A DNA stretch of 64,000 nucleotides from Alkalihalobacillus sp. LMS6 (GCF_024362765.1 NZ_CP093302.1:1518001-1582000), one strand, 5' to 3'; numbered from the stretch's first letter, positions 7,855 to 16,916 are shown. Notes: generated by a model not told the origin, from the sequence alone. Made by a program: numbers and translations.

Positions 7855-9270
7855 ATGATGGATTACCGTATAGAACGAGATTTACTAGGGGAAAAACAAG
7901 TACCAAAGGATGCATATTACGGCATTCAATCGTTACGAGCGAAGGATAACTTTCCGATCACAGGCTACCCGCCTCATCCAGAACTGATTCGAGCATTTGG
8001 TTTTGTGAAAAAAGCTGCAGCCATGGCAAATCGAGACGTTGGTGTTTTACGTCCCCATATTGCTGATGCGATTGTGAAAGCAAGTGATGATGTCATTAAC
8101 GGCGAATTAAATGAACATTTCATTGTTGATTCGATTCAAGGTGGTGCAGGCACATCCTTTAATATGAACGCGAATGAAGTCATTGCCAATCGTGCCATTG
8201 AAATTTTAGGTGGAGAAAAAGGCGACTATTTAAAAGTTAGCCCAAACACCCATGTGAACATGGCTCAATCAACAAACGATGCCTTTCCAACTGCCATTCA
8301 TATCGCTGCACTTCATATGACGCAGGGGTTAACCGATGAGTTACGAAAATTGATTGCGGAAATGGAAGGAAAAGCGGAAGAGTTTGACGATGTCCTCAAG
8401 ATGGGACGTACGCATCTACAAGATGCAGTGCCGATTCGACTTGGACAAGAATTTGGTTCTTATCGGAAAGTGTTAGTCCGTGATTTAAAACGAATTAGCC
8501 GCTCTGCCAATCATTTACATGAAGTGAATATGGGTGCTACAGCTGTTGGGACAGGCTTAAACGCTAAACCGGAGTATATTGAAAAAGTAGCAACACATCT
8601 TGCGACGGTTACAAATCTTCCTTTTAAAACAGCAGAAGATCTTGTAGATGCAACGCAAAATACCGACGCTTATACTGAACTTTCAAGTTCATTAAAAATA
8701 TTAGCCATTAATTTATCCAAAATAGCCAATGATTTACGTTTAATGAGTTCTGGGCCTCGTACAGGGTTAAATGAAATAAATTTACCTGCTCGTCAACCTG
8801 GATCTTCGATTATGCCGGGAAAAGTAAATCCAGTCATGTGTGAAGTGATCAATCAGCTTTCTTTCCAAGTAATTGGAAATGATCATACGATTAGCCTTGC
8901 ATCTGAAGCGGGACAGCTTGAGTTAAATGTAATGGAACCTGTGCTTGTCTTTAATTTATTACAATCTTTAACCGTTCTTGAAAATGGCAATCGCGTATTC
9001 CGTGAATATGCGATTGCTGGTATTACGGCTAATATCGACCGCTGTCGAGAGCTTGTTGAAAATAGTGTTGGAATTGTTACGGCGATTAATCCTCACGTTG
9101 GCTATGAAGTGGCCACTCGCATTGCCAAAGAAGCGTTAGAAACGGAGCGACCTGTGCGAGAAATTTGTTTGGAGCGTGGCATTTTATCTGAAGAAGAATT
9201 AAACGAAATTCTTGATCCAAAAGAAATGACTAAACCTGGTATAGCGGGATCTCGTTTCTTACCACTTTAA
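7855..9270 (+). CDS. aspA: aspartate ammonia-lyase
   Basis: A 471-residue member of the fumarase/aspartase superfamily. It catalyses L-aspartate to fumarate plus ammonia. The superfamily signature GSSIMPGKVNP (residues 317-327) with the flexible-loop serine is present, as are STNDAFPTAIH and the GGAGTSFNMNANEV segment. Aspartase is favoured over fumarase because of the GAGTS and NANEV variants (fumarase has GSGTQ and NMNEV, as in fumC in this window) and the C-terminal MTKPGI segment. ATGATG offers two starts. It stands between glcK and the thiamine riboswitch and appears to be monocistronic or the end of the glcK transcript; no ansA-type asparaginase is adjacent. Confidence 0.92.
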   Translation: MMDYRIERDLLGEKQVPKDAYYGIQSLRAKDNFPITGYPPHPELIRAFGFVKKAAAMANRDVGVLRPHIADAIVKASDDVINGELNEHFIVDSIQGGAGTSFNMNANEVIANRAIEILGGEKGDYLKVSPNTHVNMAQSTNDAFPTAIHIAALHMTQGLTDELRKLIAEMEGKAEEFDDVLKMGRTHLQDAVPIRLGQEFGSYRKVLVRDLKRISRSANHLHEVNMGATAVGTGLNAKPEYIEKVATHLATVTNLPFKTAEDLVDATQNTDAYTELSSSLKILAINLSKIANDLRLMSSGPRTGLNEINLPARQPGSSIMPGKVNPVMCEVINQLSFQVIGNDHTISLASEAGQLELNVMEPVLVFNLLQSLTVLENGNRVFREYAIAGITANIDRCRELVENSVGIVTAINPHVGYEVATRIAKEALETERPVREICLERGILSEEELNEILDPKEMTKPGIAGSRFLPL

Positions 9271-9309
9271 AAACAAAAGCACTTATGTCATACTAAAAGA
9301 AAATAGCAA

Positions 9310-9406
9310 AAGACTAGGGGTGCCCGATGAAGTTGGGCTGAGAAAAAGAACGAATTTCTTTTACTCTTTAACCTGATCTGGTTTATACCAGCGGAGGGAA
9401 GTCGGC
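9310..9406 (+). promoter_or_regulatory. TPP riboswitch (THI element)
   Basis: The conserved aptamer elements are present in order: ACTAGGGGTGCCC (9312), GGGCTGAGA (9336-9344), the variable P3 arm, ACCTGATCTGG (9371), and GCGGAGGGAAGT (9391). It senses thiamine pyrophosphate and is followed by a strong intrinsic terminator, so control is probably by transcription attenuation of thiESGOD. Confidence 0.95.
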
Positions 9407-9431
9407 ATACGTATCATATAATTGAGCGTGT

Positions 9432-9462
9432 AAACCGTAACCCCTTTGGTTACGGTTTTTTT
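9432..9462 (+). terminator. riboswitch expression-platform terminator
   Basis: A ten-pair stem (AACCGTAACC with GGTTACGGTT) is followed by an eight-T run, about 25 nt after the aptamer and 22 nt before thiE. Formation when TPP is bound would stop transcription into the thi operon. Confidence 0.85.
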
Positions 9463-9483
9463 GCGTAAAGGAGTGTAGACAAA

Positions 9484-10113
9484 ATGAAAGATTTTCAACT
9501 TTATGTCATAACAGGAGAAGCGTTTCATGAAGGCAAAGAGCTTCTTCAAGTAATGGAAGAGGCGATTAAAGGTGGAGCAGACTTTATACAGCTAAGAGAT
9601 AAAACGAGCAGTCGAAAAGAAGTGTTTGAGAAAGCAAAGCGTTTAAATGATCTTTGTAAAACCTATAACGTGCCGTTTATAGTGAATGACTACATTGATA
9701 TTGCGATGGCAGTCGATGCAGATGGGGTTCACGTAGGTCAAGATGACATGCCGTTGGCTGAAGTCCGTAAACTTGTCGGTAAAGACAAAATTATTGGTGT
9801 ATCTACGCACAAATTAGACGAAGCCCTTGAAGCAGAAAAGGGTGGAGCAGACTATATTGGTGTCGGCCCCATTTTTCCAACAAATAGTAAAGAAGACGTA
9901 GTTGATCCAGTTACCACTTCGTATATAAAAGAAATTAAAGCGCATGTCTCGATTCCTTTTGTAGCAATCGGTGGCATTAAAACTCATAATGTCCGCGAAG
10001 TCATTGAAGCAGGAGCAGATGCCGTTTGTGTCATTACGGAAGTGGTAGCAGCGGAAGATGTGCAAGCAGCGGCAGAAACTATGACAAAGGCGATAAATGA
10101 GGCGAAAGCATGA
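9484..10113 (+). CDS. thiE: thiamine-phosphate synthase
   Basis: A 209-residue TIM-barrel enzyme joining HMP-pyrophosphate and the thiazole phosphate to give thiamine phosphate. Landmarks are GADFIQLRDK near residue 35, VNDYIDIA, ADGVHVGQDDMP, IGVSTHKLDEA, GADYIGVGPIFPTNSK and the phosphate-binding VAIGGI. The conserved phosphate-contact glycine-rich loops favour ThiE over the aromatase TenI, although TenI is its close paralogue and no second copy is seen here. First gene after the TPP riboswitch. Its stop overlaps the thiS start (ATGA). Confidence 0.92.
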   Translation: MKDFQLYVITGEAFHEGKELLQVMEEAIKGGADFIQLRDKTSSRKEVFEKAKRLNDLCKTYNVPFIVNDYIDIAMAVDADGVHVGQDDMPLAEVRKLVGKDKIIGVSTHKLDEALEAEKGGADYIGVGPIFPTNSKEDVVDPVTTSYIKEIKAHVSIPFVAIGGIKTHNVREVIEAGADAVCVITEVVAAEDVQAAAETMTKAINEAKA

Positions 10114-10307
10114 ATCTTTTCATAAATGGTGAGCAGAGAACTGTAAAAAGTGAAACCATTGAACAATTGATTGCGGAACTAGAATTAAACGGGCAACTCC
10201 TCGTTGTCGAGATGGCTGGTGAGATCATTGCCCGTGAAAATTGGAGCAATACATCCTTATCTGAGAATAAGTCAATTGAGCTTGTTCATTTTGTTGGAGG
10301 TGGTTGA
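10110..10307 (+). CDS. thiS: sulfur carrier protein
   Basis: A 65-residue ubiquitin-like protein ending in Gly-Gly (HFVGGG has one additional glycine), the C-terminus that is adenylated by ThiF and then thiocarboxylated to deliver sulfur to ThiG. The MNLFINGE start and the central ARENW segment are typical of ThiS. It overlaps thiE by four bases and precedes thiG by three, so it is tightly coupled. Confidence 0.93.
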   Translation: MNLFINGEQRTVKSETIEQLIAELELNGQLLVVEMAGEIIARENWSNTSLSENKSIELVHFVGGG

Positions 10308-10310
10308 GAA

Positions 10311-11087
10311 ATGAAAAAAAACCTTTTACGTATAAACGGAAAGCCATTACAGTCACGCTTCTTTTTAGGTACTGGTCGCTACCCAAATCCTTTTGTTCAA
10401 AATGAAGCGATTAAAGCATCTGGTGCTGAAGTATTAACGTTTGCTTTGCGCCGCGTAAACTTAGAAGCGCCGGCCGAAGATGCGATTTTACAACATTTAA
10501 ACGGGGAAAATTTTCAGTATTTGCCGAATACATCTGGTGCTTCCACAGCGGAAGAAGCCATTCGTATTGCTCGTTTAGCAAAAGCGTCTGGTCTAAGTGA
10601 TTGGATTAAAATTGAAATTAGTGCTTCTGAAAAAACGTTGCTGCCTGATCCGATCGAAACGTTAAGAGCAACCGAAATCCTTGTATCAGAAGGGTTTACC
10701 GTTTTACCCTATACGTCTGACGACCCCATTTTGTGTAAACGGCTAGAGGAAGCAGGCGCTCATGCTGTCATGCCAGGAGCTGCGCCGATTGGTACAGGGC
10801 TTGGAATCTTAAATGAATACAATATTGGTTTAATTGTAGAAGAAGCAAATGTACCAATTATTATTGATGCAGGATTAGGTACGCCAAGCGATGTTGCAAA
10901 AGCAATGGAACTGGGTGTGGATGGAATCTTAATGAATACCCCTGTAGCGAAAGCAAAAGACCCTGTTAAAATGGCAAAAGCGATGCGTTTAGCGATTGAG
11001 GCAGGCGAACTGTCGTATGAAGCAGGGAGAATTCCGAAAAAACCATATGCGAGTGCAAGTAGCCCAACAACACAGTACATGAAATAG
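10311..11087 (+). CDS. thiG: thiazole synthase
   Basis: A 258-residue TIM barrel that condenses deoxyxylulose phosphate, the ThiS thiocarboxylate and dehydroglycine into the thiazole phosphate carboxylate. Present are FLGTGRYPN at the N-terminus, the ALRRVN motif, the catalytic lysine segment WIKIEI, and [20 protein letters not shown] and [14 protein letters not shown] near the C-terminus. Full length. It forms complexes with ThiS and receives dehydroglycine from ThiO, encoded next. Confidence 0.95.
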   Translation: MKKNLLRINGKPLQSRFFLGTGRYPNPFVQNEAIKASGAEVLTFALRRVNLEAPAEDAILQHLNGENFQYLPNTSGASTAEEAIRIARLAKASGLSDWIKIEISASEKTLLPDPIETLRATEILVSEGFTVLPYTSDDPILCKRLEEAGAHAVMPGAAPIGTGLGILNEYNIGLIVEEANVPIIIDAGLGTPSDVAKAMELGVDGILMNTPVAKAKDPVKMAKAMRLAIEAGELSYEAGRIPKKPYASASSPTTQYMK

Positions 11088-11099
11088 GAGAGGCTCAAA

Positions 11100-12206
11100 A
11101 TGGAAAAAATAATCGTCATTGGTGGCGGAATTATTGGATTATCAATTGCATTACGGCTGGCAAGTGAAGGCACTCGAGTAACGATTTTAGAAAAGGACAC
11201 GTGTGGCGGCCAAGCCTCAGGAGCGGCAGCAGGGATGCTCGCTCCTTTTTCAGAGATTGGGGAAGACCAAGATGTTTTTTTTGATTTTAGTTTGGCAAGT
11301 CTAACTTTATATCCTGAATGGCAAGCATATGTAAGAAAAACATCGGGTGTCGATTTTGAATATTCAAAATCAGGAAGCCTTCATTGTGTCTATCATGAAG
11401 CGGACTTACTTCCTCTTTATACAAGATCGTCTTGGCAAAAAGACTATAATAAAGATATGCAAATTTTGAACCAAGAAGAAGTGCTTGCGCTTGAGCCACA
11501 TCTATCAGAGGAAATAAAAGGAGCGATTTACTACCCAAATGAAGCGCACATTTACGCTCCAGATTTTGTGAAAGCGTTAATTGAGGCGTGCAAACGTTCA
11601 TCCGTCGACATTTGTGAACATTTAGGAGAAGTAGAGATTCTGTCGTCATCGTCTGATGATGTGCAAGTAAAAGCTAGGGGTCAAGTGTTTGAAGCAGATC
11701 AAGTTGTCGTTACAACAGGAGCTTGGGCACAAAAGCAAGCAGAAACGTTAGGGCTTAACCTGCCAATCTATCCAATACGAGGTCAAATATGTGCGTATCG
11801 TCCAAATGAATCGTTACTTAATCATATTGTCTATACGAGTCAAGGCTATCTCGTTCCAAAAGCAAATGGTACAATTGTAAATGGAGCTTCAGAAGATATT
11901 GCTGGTTTTGAAACGTCAGTTACAGCAAAAGGTATGGATCGCTTAAAGCGCTGGAATAAAAAAATCCTGCCTGCCCTTCAAGATGAACCGACTATTCATG
12001 AGTGGGCCGGCTTGCGACCAGCTACACAAGATGGTTTTCCGTATATTGGTCGATTAACCGATCATCCAAAGATTTATTTCGCATGCGGTCATTATCGAAA
12101 TGGTATTTTATTAAGCGCAATTACGGCAAAGGTCGTAACGGAAGATTTATTAGAACGAGACGTTTCGTTTCCGCTAGAAGCTTTTCATCCAGAACGTTTT
12201 TCGTAG
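11100..12206 (+). CDS. thiO: glycine oxidase
   Basis: A 368-residue FAD enzyme of the DAAO family that oxidises glycine to the imine used by ThiG. The N-terminal FAD loop VIGGGIIGLSIA is intact, followed by GQASGAAAGML and the C-terminal HEWAGLRPATQDGFPYIG segment with the substrate-binding arginine. Use of ThiO rather than ThiH indicates an aerobic route to the thiazole, as in B. subtilis. It is 12 bp after thiG and 9 bp before thiD. Confidence 0.94.
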   Translation: MEKIIVIGGGIIGLSIALRLASEGTRVTILEKDTCGGQASGAAAGMLAPFSEIGEDQDVFFDFSLASLTLYPEWQAYVRKTSGVDFEYSKSGSLHCVYHEADLLPLYTRSSWQKDYNKDMQILNQEEVLALEPHLSEEIKGAIYYPNEAHIYAPDFVKALIEACKRSSVDICEHLGEVEILSSSSDDVQVKARGQVFEADQVVVTTGAWAQKQAETLGLNLPIYPIRGQICAYRPNESLLNHIVYTSQGYLVPKANGTIVNGASEDIAGFETSVTAKGMDRLKRWNKKILPALQDEPTIHEWAGLRPATQDGFPYIGRLTDHPKIYFACGHYRNGILLSAITAKVVTEDLLERDVSFPLEAFHPERFS

Positions 12207-12215
12207 GAGGCAATT

Positions 12216-13013
12216 ATGCAAACGGCAAAAGTGTTATCCATTGCTGGCTCAGACTCAGGCGGGGGAGCTGGCATTCAAGCGGATATTAAAACAGGGCAAG
12301 AGCTAGGCGTTTATACAACAACGGCAATTACCGCGTTAACAGCTCAAAATACATTAGGAGTGGAAGATGTTTTTCCGATTCCGCCAAGTTTTTTAGCGCA
12401 ACAGCTCCATGCTGTCCTTGCTGACATCGGGACAGATGTCATAAAAACAGGGATGCTTGTAAGTGACGAGCATATTCGTGTGGTGTGTGAAGTCATCGAT
12501 AAGTATCAAGTGAAGCAGGTAGTCGTGGATCCGGTCATGGCATCAACAAGCGGTTCGGGTCTTTTAAATGACTCCGGGATGCAGCAACTCACGCAAACAC
12601 TTTTACCTCGTACGACCATTTTCACACCGAACATTCCCGAGGCTTTACGAATAACAAATCGAGAAACGCCTAAAACAATTGCAGATTTAAAGGAAATCGC
12701 GGTACAATTACATCAGCTTGGTCCCTCAGTCGTTGTGTTAAAAGGTGGGCATTTTGAAGGCGATGCGATTGACGTTTATTATGATGGAACGCTAGTCGAA
12801 CTTCTTAGCCATGAACGAATTGAATCAAATGATACCCATGGAACAGGCTGTACATTTGCTTCGGCTATTGCTGCTGAATTAGCAAAAGGGCAGACGGCGT
12901 TAGAAGCAGTGAAACTTGGCAAAGCATTTATAACAGAGGCAATTCGTCACGGATTGAAAATTGGATCAGGCAAAGGACCGACGAATCACGCCGCATATAA
13001 TCAGCATAGATAA
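12216..13013 (+). CDS. thiD: bifunctional hydroxymethylpyrimidine/phosphomethylpyrimidine kinase
   Basis: A 265-residue ribokinase-fold enzyme that phosphorylates HMP and HMP-P. Signature segments are SIAGSDSGGGAGIQADIKT at the N-terminus, VVVDPVMASTSG, FTPNIPEAL, and the anion-hole/catalytic SNDTHGTGCTFASAIAAELAKG motif with the catalytic Asp. Full length, with an AGGAGG site. Last recognisable thi gene of the operon; thiC, tenA and thiM are not in the window. Confidence 0.94.
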   Translation: MQTAKVLSIAGSDSGGGAGIQADIKTGQELGVYTTTAITALTAQNTLGVEDVFPIPPSFLAQQLHAVLADIGTDVIKTGMLVSDEHIRVVCEVIDKYQVKQVVVDPVMASTSGSGLLNDSGMQQLTQTLLPRTTIFTPNIPEALRITNRETPKTIADLKEIAVQLHQLGPSVVVLKGGHFEGDAIDVYYDGTLVELLSHERIESNDTHGTGCTFASAIAAELAKGQTALEAVKLGKAFITEAIRHGLKIGSGKGPTNHAAYNQHR

Positions 13014-13018
13014 GGGGT

Positions 13019-13591
13019 ATGAAGGTGAGAAGGCACTGGGTTGTATTCGTATTACCAGCTATTTTAATGATATTCATCGCGGTCGGAGGCTTCATTTATT
13101 TGGATCAAGATGAATCAGTAAGTAATGAAGAACTTCAACAAGAGATCGACTTAACGGCATCTTTAGTGGACGAGCAGACTGTGCGCATTGAGTGGGAATG
13201 GCCGCAGATGCCGACAGAAGGAATTTTCGGAACAGATTATATTGGACTTTCTTTTGATGGAGATTTTGGTACGATTGAACCGGGCATGGTAACATTGCCG
13301 GTTGAGCCAGAGCAAACGTTTCAAGGAACGTTGGTTGAAAATGGAGTTGTTTTTCCTTTTCCAACAGAGATGCAAGACCATCAAGGTGTGGGCACTAGAG
13401 GAACGATTATACAAGCGTTACCAGAATACGTGAACGTTGAAGACATTGAAATTTCTCTTTTACACACATGGACAAATCATGAAGAACTGACGTTGGAAGA
13501 TGCGACGTTCGCGGAACCTCAGTTTGGCGATGCGACCAATGTGTTGCATTGGGTACGGACATATGAATGGGATGATATCGTTGAGAATTAG
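13019..13591 (+). CDS. hypothetical single-pass membrane protein
   Basis: A 190-residue protein with an N-terminal membrane anchor (residues 8-26) after a basic MKVRRH start, then an acidic extracytoplasmic domain rich in Glu, Thr, Trp and beta-prone segments. No lipobox cysteine is present, so the anchor is probably retained. It follows thiD by five bases with AAGGGG as ribosome site, so it may share the thi transcript. I do not recognise a family. The next gene has no room for its own promoter and seems to be co-transcribed. Confidence 0.65.
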   Translation: MKVRRHWVVFVLPAILMIFIAVGGFIYLDQDESVSNEELQQEIDLTASLVDEQTVRIEWEWPQMPTEGIFGTDYIGLSFDGDFGTIEPGMVTLPVEPEQTFQGTLVENGVVFPFPTEMQDHQGVGTRGTIIQALPEYVNVEDIEISLLHTWTNHEELTLEDATFAEPQFGDATNVLHWVRTYEWDDIVEN

Positions 13592-13622
13592 CGGAATGTC
13601 ATTTCAAAAAGGGATATTTTTT

Positions 13623-14333
13623 ATGGCAAATCAAACTTTAGCTTGTGCATACCATGACAAAAAAGGTACGCTGCATGCTTGGGCAAAACCTCGAAATATG
13701 AGAACATTTTTGCTGGCAGGTCAATTGGTTTGGAGGACGGCGCCCCTTTGGTTTCAAACCATTTGCGTGGGGATGGTTCTCTTAATTATTGGACCAAAAC
13801 TTTTACCAATTGAGTGGGCTGGTTTGCCGTTCTACAGTTTCTTTTATTTGCTATTTGGAACACATTTTTTCTTTCCAAGCGAACTGAAACGCTATCATGC
13901 AGCGGAGCATAAAGTCTTTAGTACGGTAGGGAGAGTAAATCACGAGACTCGGAAAAAAGTAGCAAGAGCGTCTGTTCGGAATCGAGGCTGTTCAACAGGT
14001 TTAGTCGTTCTCTATTTTCTAAGTACCGTGGTCTTAACCGCTGTAGCAATGATTGTTCTGTCGTTTACATCAAGCCTTGCCAGTGCATCGTACCTCTCTT
14101 TACTAGTTGTGTTCCTCTATGCTTATAATCGTAACATTGTCGTAAGTAAAAAAATTGATCAGGTTATATTGCCGCTTTCTTATTGGCTCCAAGAAAACGT
14201 AACGACTAAGACACCGGAAAAAAAACATCTTGAAAGCGCAATTGAGTCGTATATTCAACTTGCGAAGGTAGAGTTTTCACCAGTTTTGTATCAACAGAGA
14301 ATTGAAAAGAGGGAAGAAGAATGGCAATCGTAG
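13623..14333 (+). CDS. DUF1385 (YqhQ-like) membrane protein
   Basis: A 236-residue protein with four hydrophobic segments. The ELKRYHAAEHKVF motif near residue 95 matches the RYHGAEHK signature of the DUF1385/YqhQ family, a predicted metal-binding cytosolic loop in a membrane protein of unknown function. RNRGCSTG follows, also family-like. The ATG at 13623 follows AAAAAGGGA; a longer open frame to 13500 lies inside the preceding gene and is unlikely to be used. The C-terminus overlaps the following gene by 13 bp. Confidence 0.7.
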   Translation: MANQTLACAYHDKKGTLHAWAKPRNMRTFLLAGQLVWRTAPLWFQTICVGMVLLIIGPKLLPIEWAGLPFYSFFYLLFGTHFFFPSELKRYHAAEHKVFSTVGRVNHETRKKVARASVRNRGCSTGLVVLYFLSTVVLTAVAMIVLSFTSSLASASYLSLLVVFLYAYNRNIVVSKKIDQVILPLSYWLQENVTTKTPEKKHLESAIESYIQLAKVEFSPVLYQQRIEKREEEWQS

Positions 14334-14635
14334 ATGTAACAATTATTCCAATTGGAACGAATGGTCCAAGTGTCAGTCACTATGTGGCCAACATTCAAGA
14401 ACTTTTAGACGAGTTATCACATACACATGACATCAAGTTTCAATTAACGCCGATGAGCACGTTGATTGAAGGCGATGTTTCAACATTATTAGATGTTGTC
14501 AAACAAATCCATGAAGTCCCTTTTGAGAACGGGATTGAGCGAGTCGCGACGAATATACGAATTGATGATCGACGTGACCAAAAAGCAAGTTTTCAAAGTA
14601 AGATTGATGCTGTTCAAGCGAAAATGAAAACGTAA
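14321..14635 (+). CDS. yqgV: thiamine-binding protein, MTH1187/YqgV family
   Basis: A 104-residue ferredoxin-like-fold protein of the MTH1187/YkoF family (DUF77). The VDVTIIPIGTNGPSVSHYV start and the LTPMSTLIEGD segment are the ligand-pocket motifs of YqgV-type proteins, for which thiamine binding has been reported. Its presence a short distance behind the thi operon, overlapping the preceding gene by 13 bp, supports a thiamine-related role; a carrier or sensor function is inferred. A strong terminator follows. Confidence 0.85.
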   Translation: MAIVDVTIIPIGTNGPSVSHYVANIQELLDELSHTHDIKFQLTPMSTLIEGDVSTLLDVVKQIHEVPFENGIERVATNIRIDDRRDQKASFQSKIDAVQAKMKT

Positions 14636-14653
14636 CGAGTGTTGAAAAAGAAT

Positions 14654-14695
14654 GAAAGACGGTTCAGCCAATAGGTTGAACCGTCTTTCATTATT
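14654..14695. terminator. bidirectional terminator between yqgV and yjcF
   Basis: A 13-pair stem (GAAAGACGGTTCA at 14654 with its complement ending 14689) is flanked by A/T-rich ends on both sides, ending the plus-strand thi-region transcript and the minus-strand yjcHGF operon. Confidence 0.75.
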
Positions 14696-14738
14696 AATCT
14701 TCACGAATGCAAAGAGTATGAAGTAAGGTTATAACAAT

Positions 14739-15176
14739 TTATTTGAGCGTCTTCTTCATCGCAAAGTGAGGAATTCCTGCCTCATAAAAACGCTCGGACT
14801 CTTTTTGATAACCTAATCGTAAATAAAAATTGAGGGCAGGTTCTTGGGCATTTAAAACAAGTTCATGGATGCCTTCTTTATTGCCGATTTCTTCGACTTC
14901 ACGCATGAATTGTTCACCAAAGCCTTTGTTTCGAAATGGTGAGAGTACGCAGACCCGTTCAATTTTTCCTGTTTGATCAAGTATGCGCATACGAGCAGCA
15001 CCGATTGGCTCATGGCTTGACTTAAGTAAAAGATGGATAGCAGTCTCGTCGTGAACATCACGTTCCAAGTCTTTTGATACGCCTTGTTCGTCAATGAAAA
15101 CGTGTTCTCGTATAGAGAAACACTGGTCAATTTCACTTTGTTTCGTAGCAACTTGAACTGTAATGGTATCAATCAT
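14739..15176 (-). CDS. yjcF: GNAT family N-acetyltransferase (YjcF)
   Basis: A 145-residue GNAT acyltransferase. The fold motifs are visible: an N-terminal IREHVFIDEQGV segment characteristic of the YjcF/ElaA-like branch, the acetyl-CoA loop region RVCVLSPFRNKGFGEQFM (the R-x-x-G-x-G variant), and the C-terminal ALNFYLRLGYQ. The acceptor substrate is unknown. The ATG overlaps the upstream yjcG stop (ATGA), and the order yjcH-yjcG-yjcF on the minus strand matches the B. subtilis yjcFGH cluster. Confidence 0.88.
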   Translation of the reverse strand: MIDTITVQVATKQSEIDQCFSIREHVFIDEQGVSKDLERDVHDETAIHLLLKSSHEPIGAARMRILDQTGKIERVCVLSPFRNKGFGEQFMREVEEIGNKEGIHELVLNAQEPALNFYLRLGYQKESERFYEAGIPHFAMKKTLK

Positions 15177-15697
15177 GCTTGATTTCCTTGAAGAATGAAT
15201 GTTTCGTAAACCGTCCACGATTCATTATCAAGCTGATAGAGGAGTTGAATGCGGTCAATGGTTTCTTGATGAGATACATTACTCATCTTTAACTGACCGA
15301 CAATATCATCGTGCTCCGCTTGTTGAAGCTTTTGTGCAATTGTAATGTGTGGAATAAATACAGAATGCGCACGATCCGTCGGAAATGGTTCTTCGTAAAG
15401 TTTCTCATTAAGCCAAGTTAAGTGAGCGTTTTCTTTTAATTTATAATAAATCGTTGTGGATTGTGGAAAAAATGTATCAACTTTATAGACATCAATTTCT
15501 ATAGGAGGGCATTGAGTAGCAATCTCTCTTAAAGCTGAAATAACAGTCGGTAACGCTTCATCCGTTAAAGAAAAACGCTCTTTTACTGTGATGTGAGGTG
15601 GAATATTTGCATAATGAGCATCGTAACGTCTTCTGTAGCCATTGGCGACGTCTTGAAAAGGTTTAGATGGGAATAAAACAATTCCATAATTTAACAT
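15173..15697 (-). CDS. yjcG: YjcG family 2H phosphoesterase (2'-5' RNA ligase-like)
   Basis: A 174-residue protein of the 2H phosphoesterase superfamily. Both HxT motifs are present: HITVKERF near residue 35 and HITIAQKL near residue 115, each supplying a catalytic His and Thr. Members cleave or form 2'-5' or cyclic phosphodiester bonds; the biological substrate of YjcG is unknown. It lies between yjcH (13 bp upstream) and yjcF (4-bp overlap). Confidence 0.9.
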   Translation of the reverse strand: MLNYGIVLFPSKPFQDVANGYRRRYDAHYANIPPHITVKERFSLTDEALPTVISALREIATQCPPIEIDVYKVDTFFPQSTTIYYKLKENAHLTWLNEKLYEEPFPTDRAHSVFIPHITIAQKLQQAEHDDIVGQLKMSNVSHQETIDRIQLLYQLDNESWTVYETFILQGNQA

Positions 15698-15710
15698 AAT
15701 AAAGCCTCCT

Positions 15711-16439
15711 TTATAATGGCAGTAACGTTTTCAAACTAGGTGATAGATGTTTTTGCCAATGCGTCCATGTGTGATCACCTTCAAACTCTCTGTATGTGTA
15801 ATGAAACGGTTTTGCACGAAATCGTTCACTTAACTCGCGGTTTGGCTTGAGAAAATCAGCCGTGTCTCCGTCGGTCATTTTCACAACATCTTCTTTCGTT
15901 CCAATGATGTGATAAATCGATAACGCTTCCGTTTTGCTAAATTGGCTAACTTTCTCCTGTACGGTTTTATTGACGTAAGGTGAAAACAATACCAGGTTTT
16001 TAAATAGTGTAGGATATTCTAGTGCAGTTAGCAATGAAATTGTGGCGGCTAATGAATCTCCTGCAAGAATTCGAGCCGCGGCGAGTGGTTCGACACTATA
16101 GGATTCTTCAATTTTAGGTAATAACTCACAGGCAAGAAATCGGGTATAGGCAATATGAGTCTCGTTATCAGGGTGATACCATGTTCTTCTCATTGAAATA
16201 CTCGGGTAAGGAACGCCCACCACGATTACTTCTTCAATGTCCATCTCGCTAATAAGTGTATCGACGTGTCGATGAATACGTCCAAGTCGAAAAAAGTCTT
16301 GTCCATCTTGACAAATCATTAAATGATACGATTTTAACGGTGTGTAGTTAGCTGGTAAGTAAATGGATAATGAAATACGATCTTTTAAATATTCGCTTTC
16401 AATCGTCATTTCTGCTAAACTGCCTTCGATGTTAGCCAT
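15711..16439 (-). CDS. yjcH: YjcH family esterase (alpha/beta hydrolase, esterase-D-like)
   Basis: A 242-residue alpha/beta hydrolase of the putative-esterase family. The nucleophile elbow is AGDSLAA (serine near residue 128) and the catalytic histidine is in EGDHTW near the C-terminus; an Asp follows IIGTKED. The MRRTWYHPD segment resembles enterochelin-esterase/Fes-like members. It is the first gene of the minus-strand yjcHGF operon, with AAAGGAAG as ribosome site. The substrate is unknown; siderophore-ester hydrolysis is possible but not supported by neighbours. Confidence 0.88.
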   Translation of the reverse strand: MANIEGSLAEMTIESEYLKDRISLSIYLPANYTPLKSYHLMICQDGQDFFRLGRIHRHVDTLISEMDIEEVIVVGVPYPSISMRRTWYHPDNETHIAYTRFLACELLPKIEESYSVEPLAAARILAGDSLAATISLLTALEYPTLFKNLVLFSPYVNKTVQEKVSQFSKTEALSIYHIIGTKEDVVKMTDGDTADFLKPNRELSERFRAKPFHYTYREFEGDHTWTHWQKHLSPSLKTLLPL

Positions 16440-16916
16440 TGATAACTTCCTTTCTAGCTTCTTTTTCTCTCATTAGTTTACCATATTTCGATGAATAGCA
16501 GGGAGTACCCATTTTTTTGCTGATTCTATGATAAAATGAATAATTAAGGATAAACTAACGCTACCTGAATGAATGTTAGAATTAAAAAACAAACACGTAT
16601 TTAGAGTGGCGAACATTTTCACTAGAGGCACAAGCGCGACATCCGTTTGCGCTTCGTTATCACTTGCTCTCACGGTGTCTTCTTTGCCTTGGGCACGCTT
16701 CACAGTTATTGATTATCCTTAGCCTGTGTTCCGTGGGAGTCGTCACCATTTAATAAGACGAATGTTACAAACAATACTGCGTTTATCATTCGTGAAAATG
16801 ACGACTACTTCTGATGAAATTCATTCAGTTATGAATCATAAAAACGATTTCCACAAACTATTGTGAGTTTGACTTATCTAATTAAAATGAGTAGATGGCT
16901 AATGGAGGAGTATAGT
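16440..16916. other. 477-bp intergenic region with a degenerate Bacillus-type repeat
   Basis: No convincing gene: the longest open frame (16473-16703, minus) lacks a ribosome site and family features. Two segments, GGGCACGCTTC near 16687 and TTCCGTGGGAGTCGTCACC near 16729, resemble the two ends of an intergenic repeat common in Bacillaceae (GGCACGCTTTCC...; ...GGAGTCGCCACC), here interrupted and decayed. This resemblance is from memory and not verified. Confidence 0.35.

Noticed and set aside
10760-11200. 146-residue minus-strand open frame
   Set aside because: Antisense across thiG/thiO; the hydrophobic look follows from codons of the sense genes.
16473-16703. 76-residue minus-strand open frame
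   Set aside because: No ribosome site, low-complexity translation and overlap with a probable repeat.
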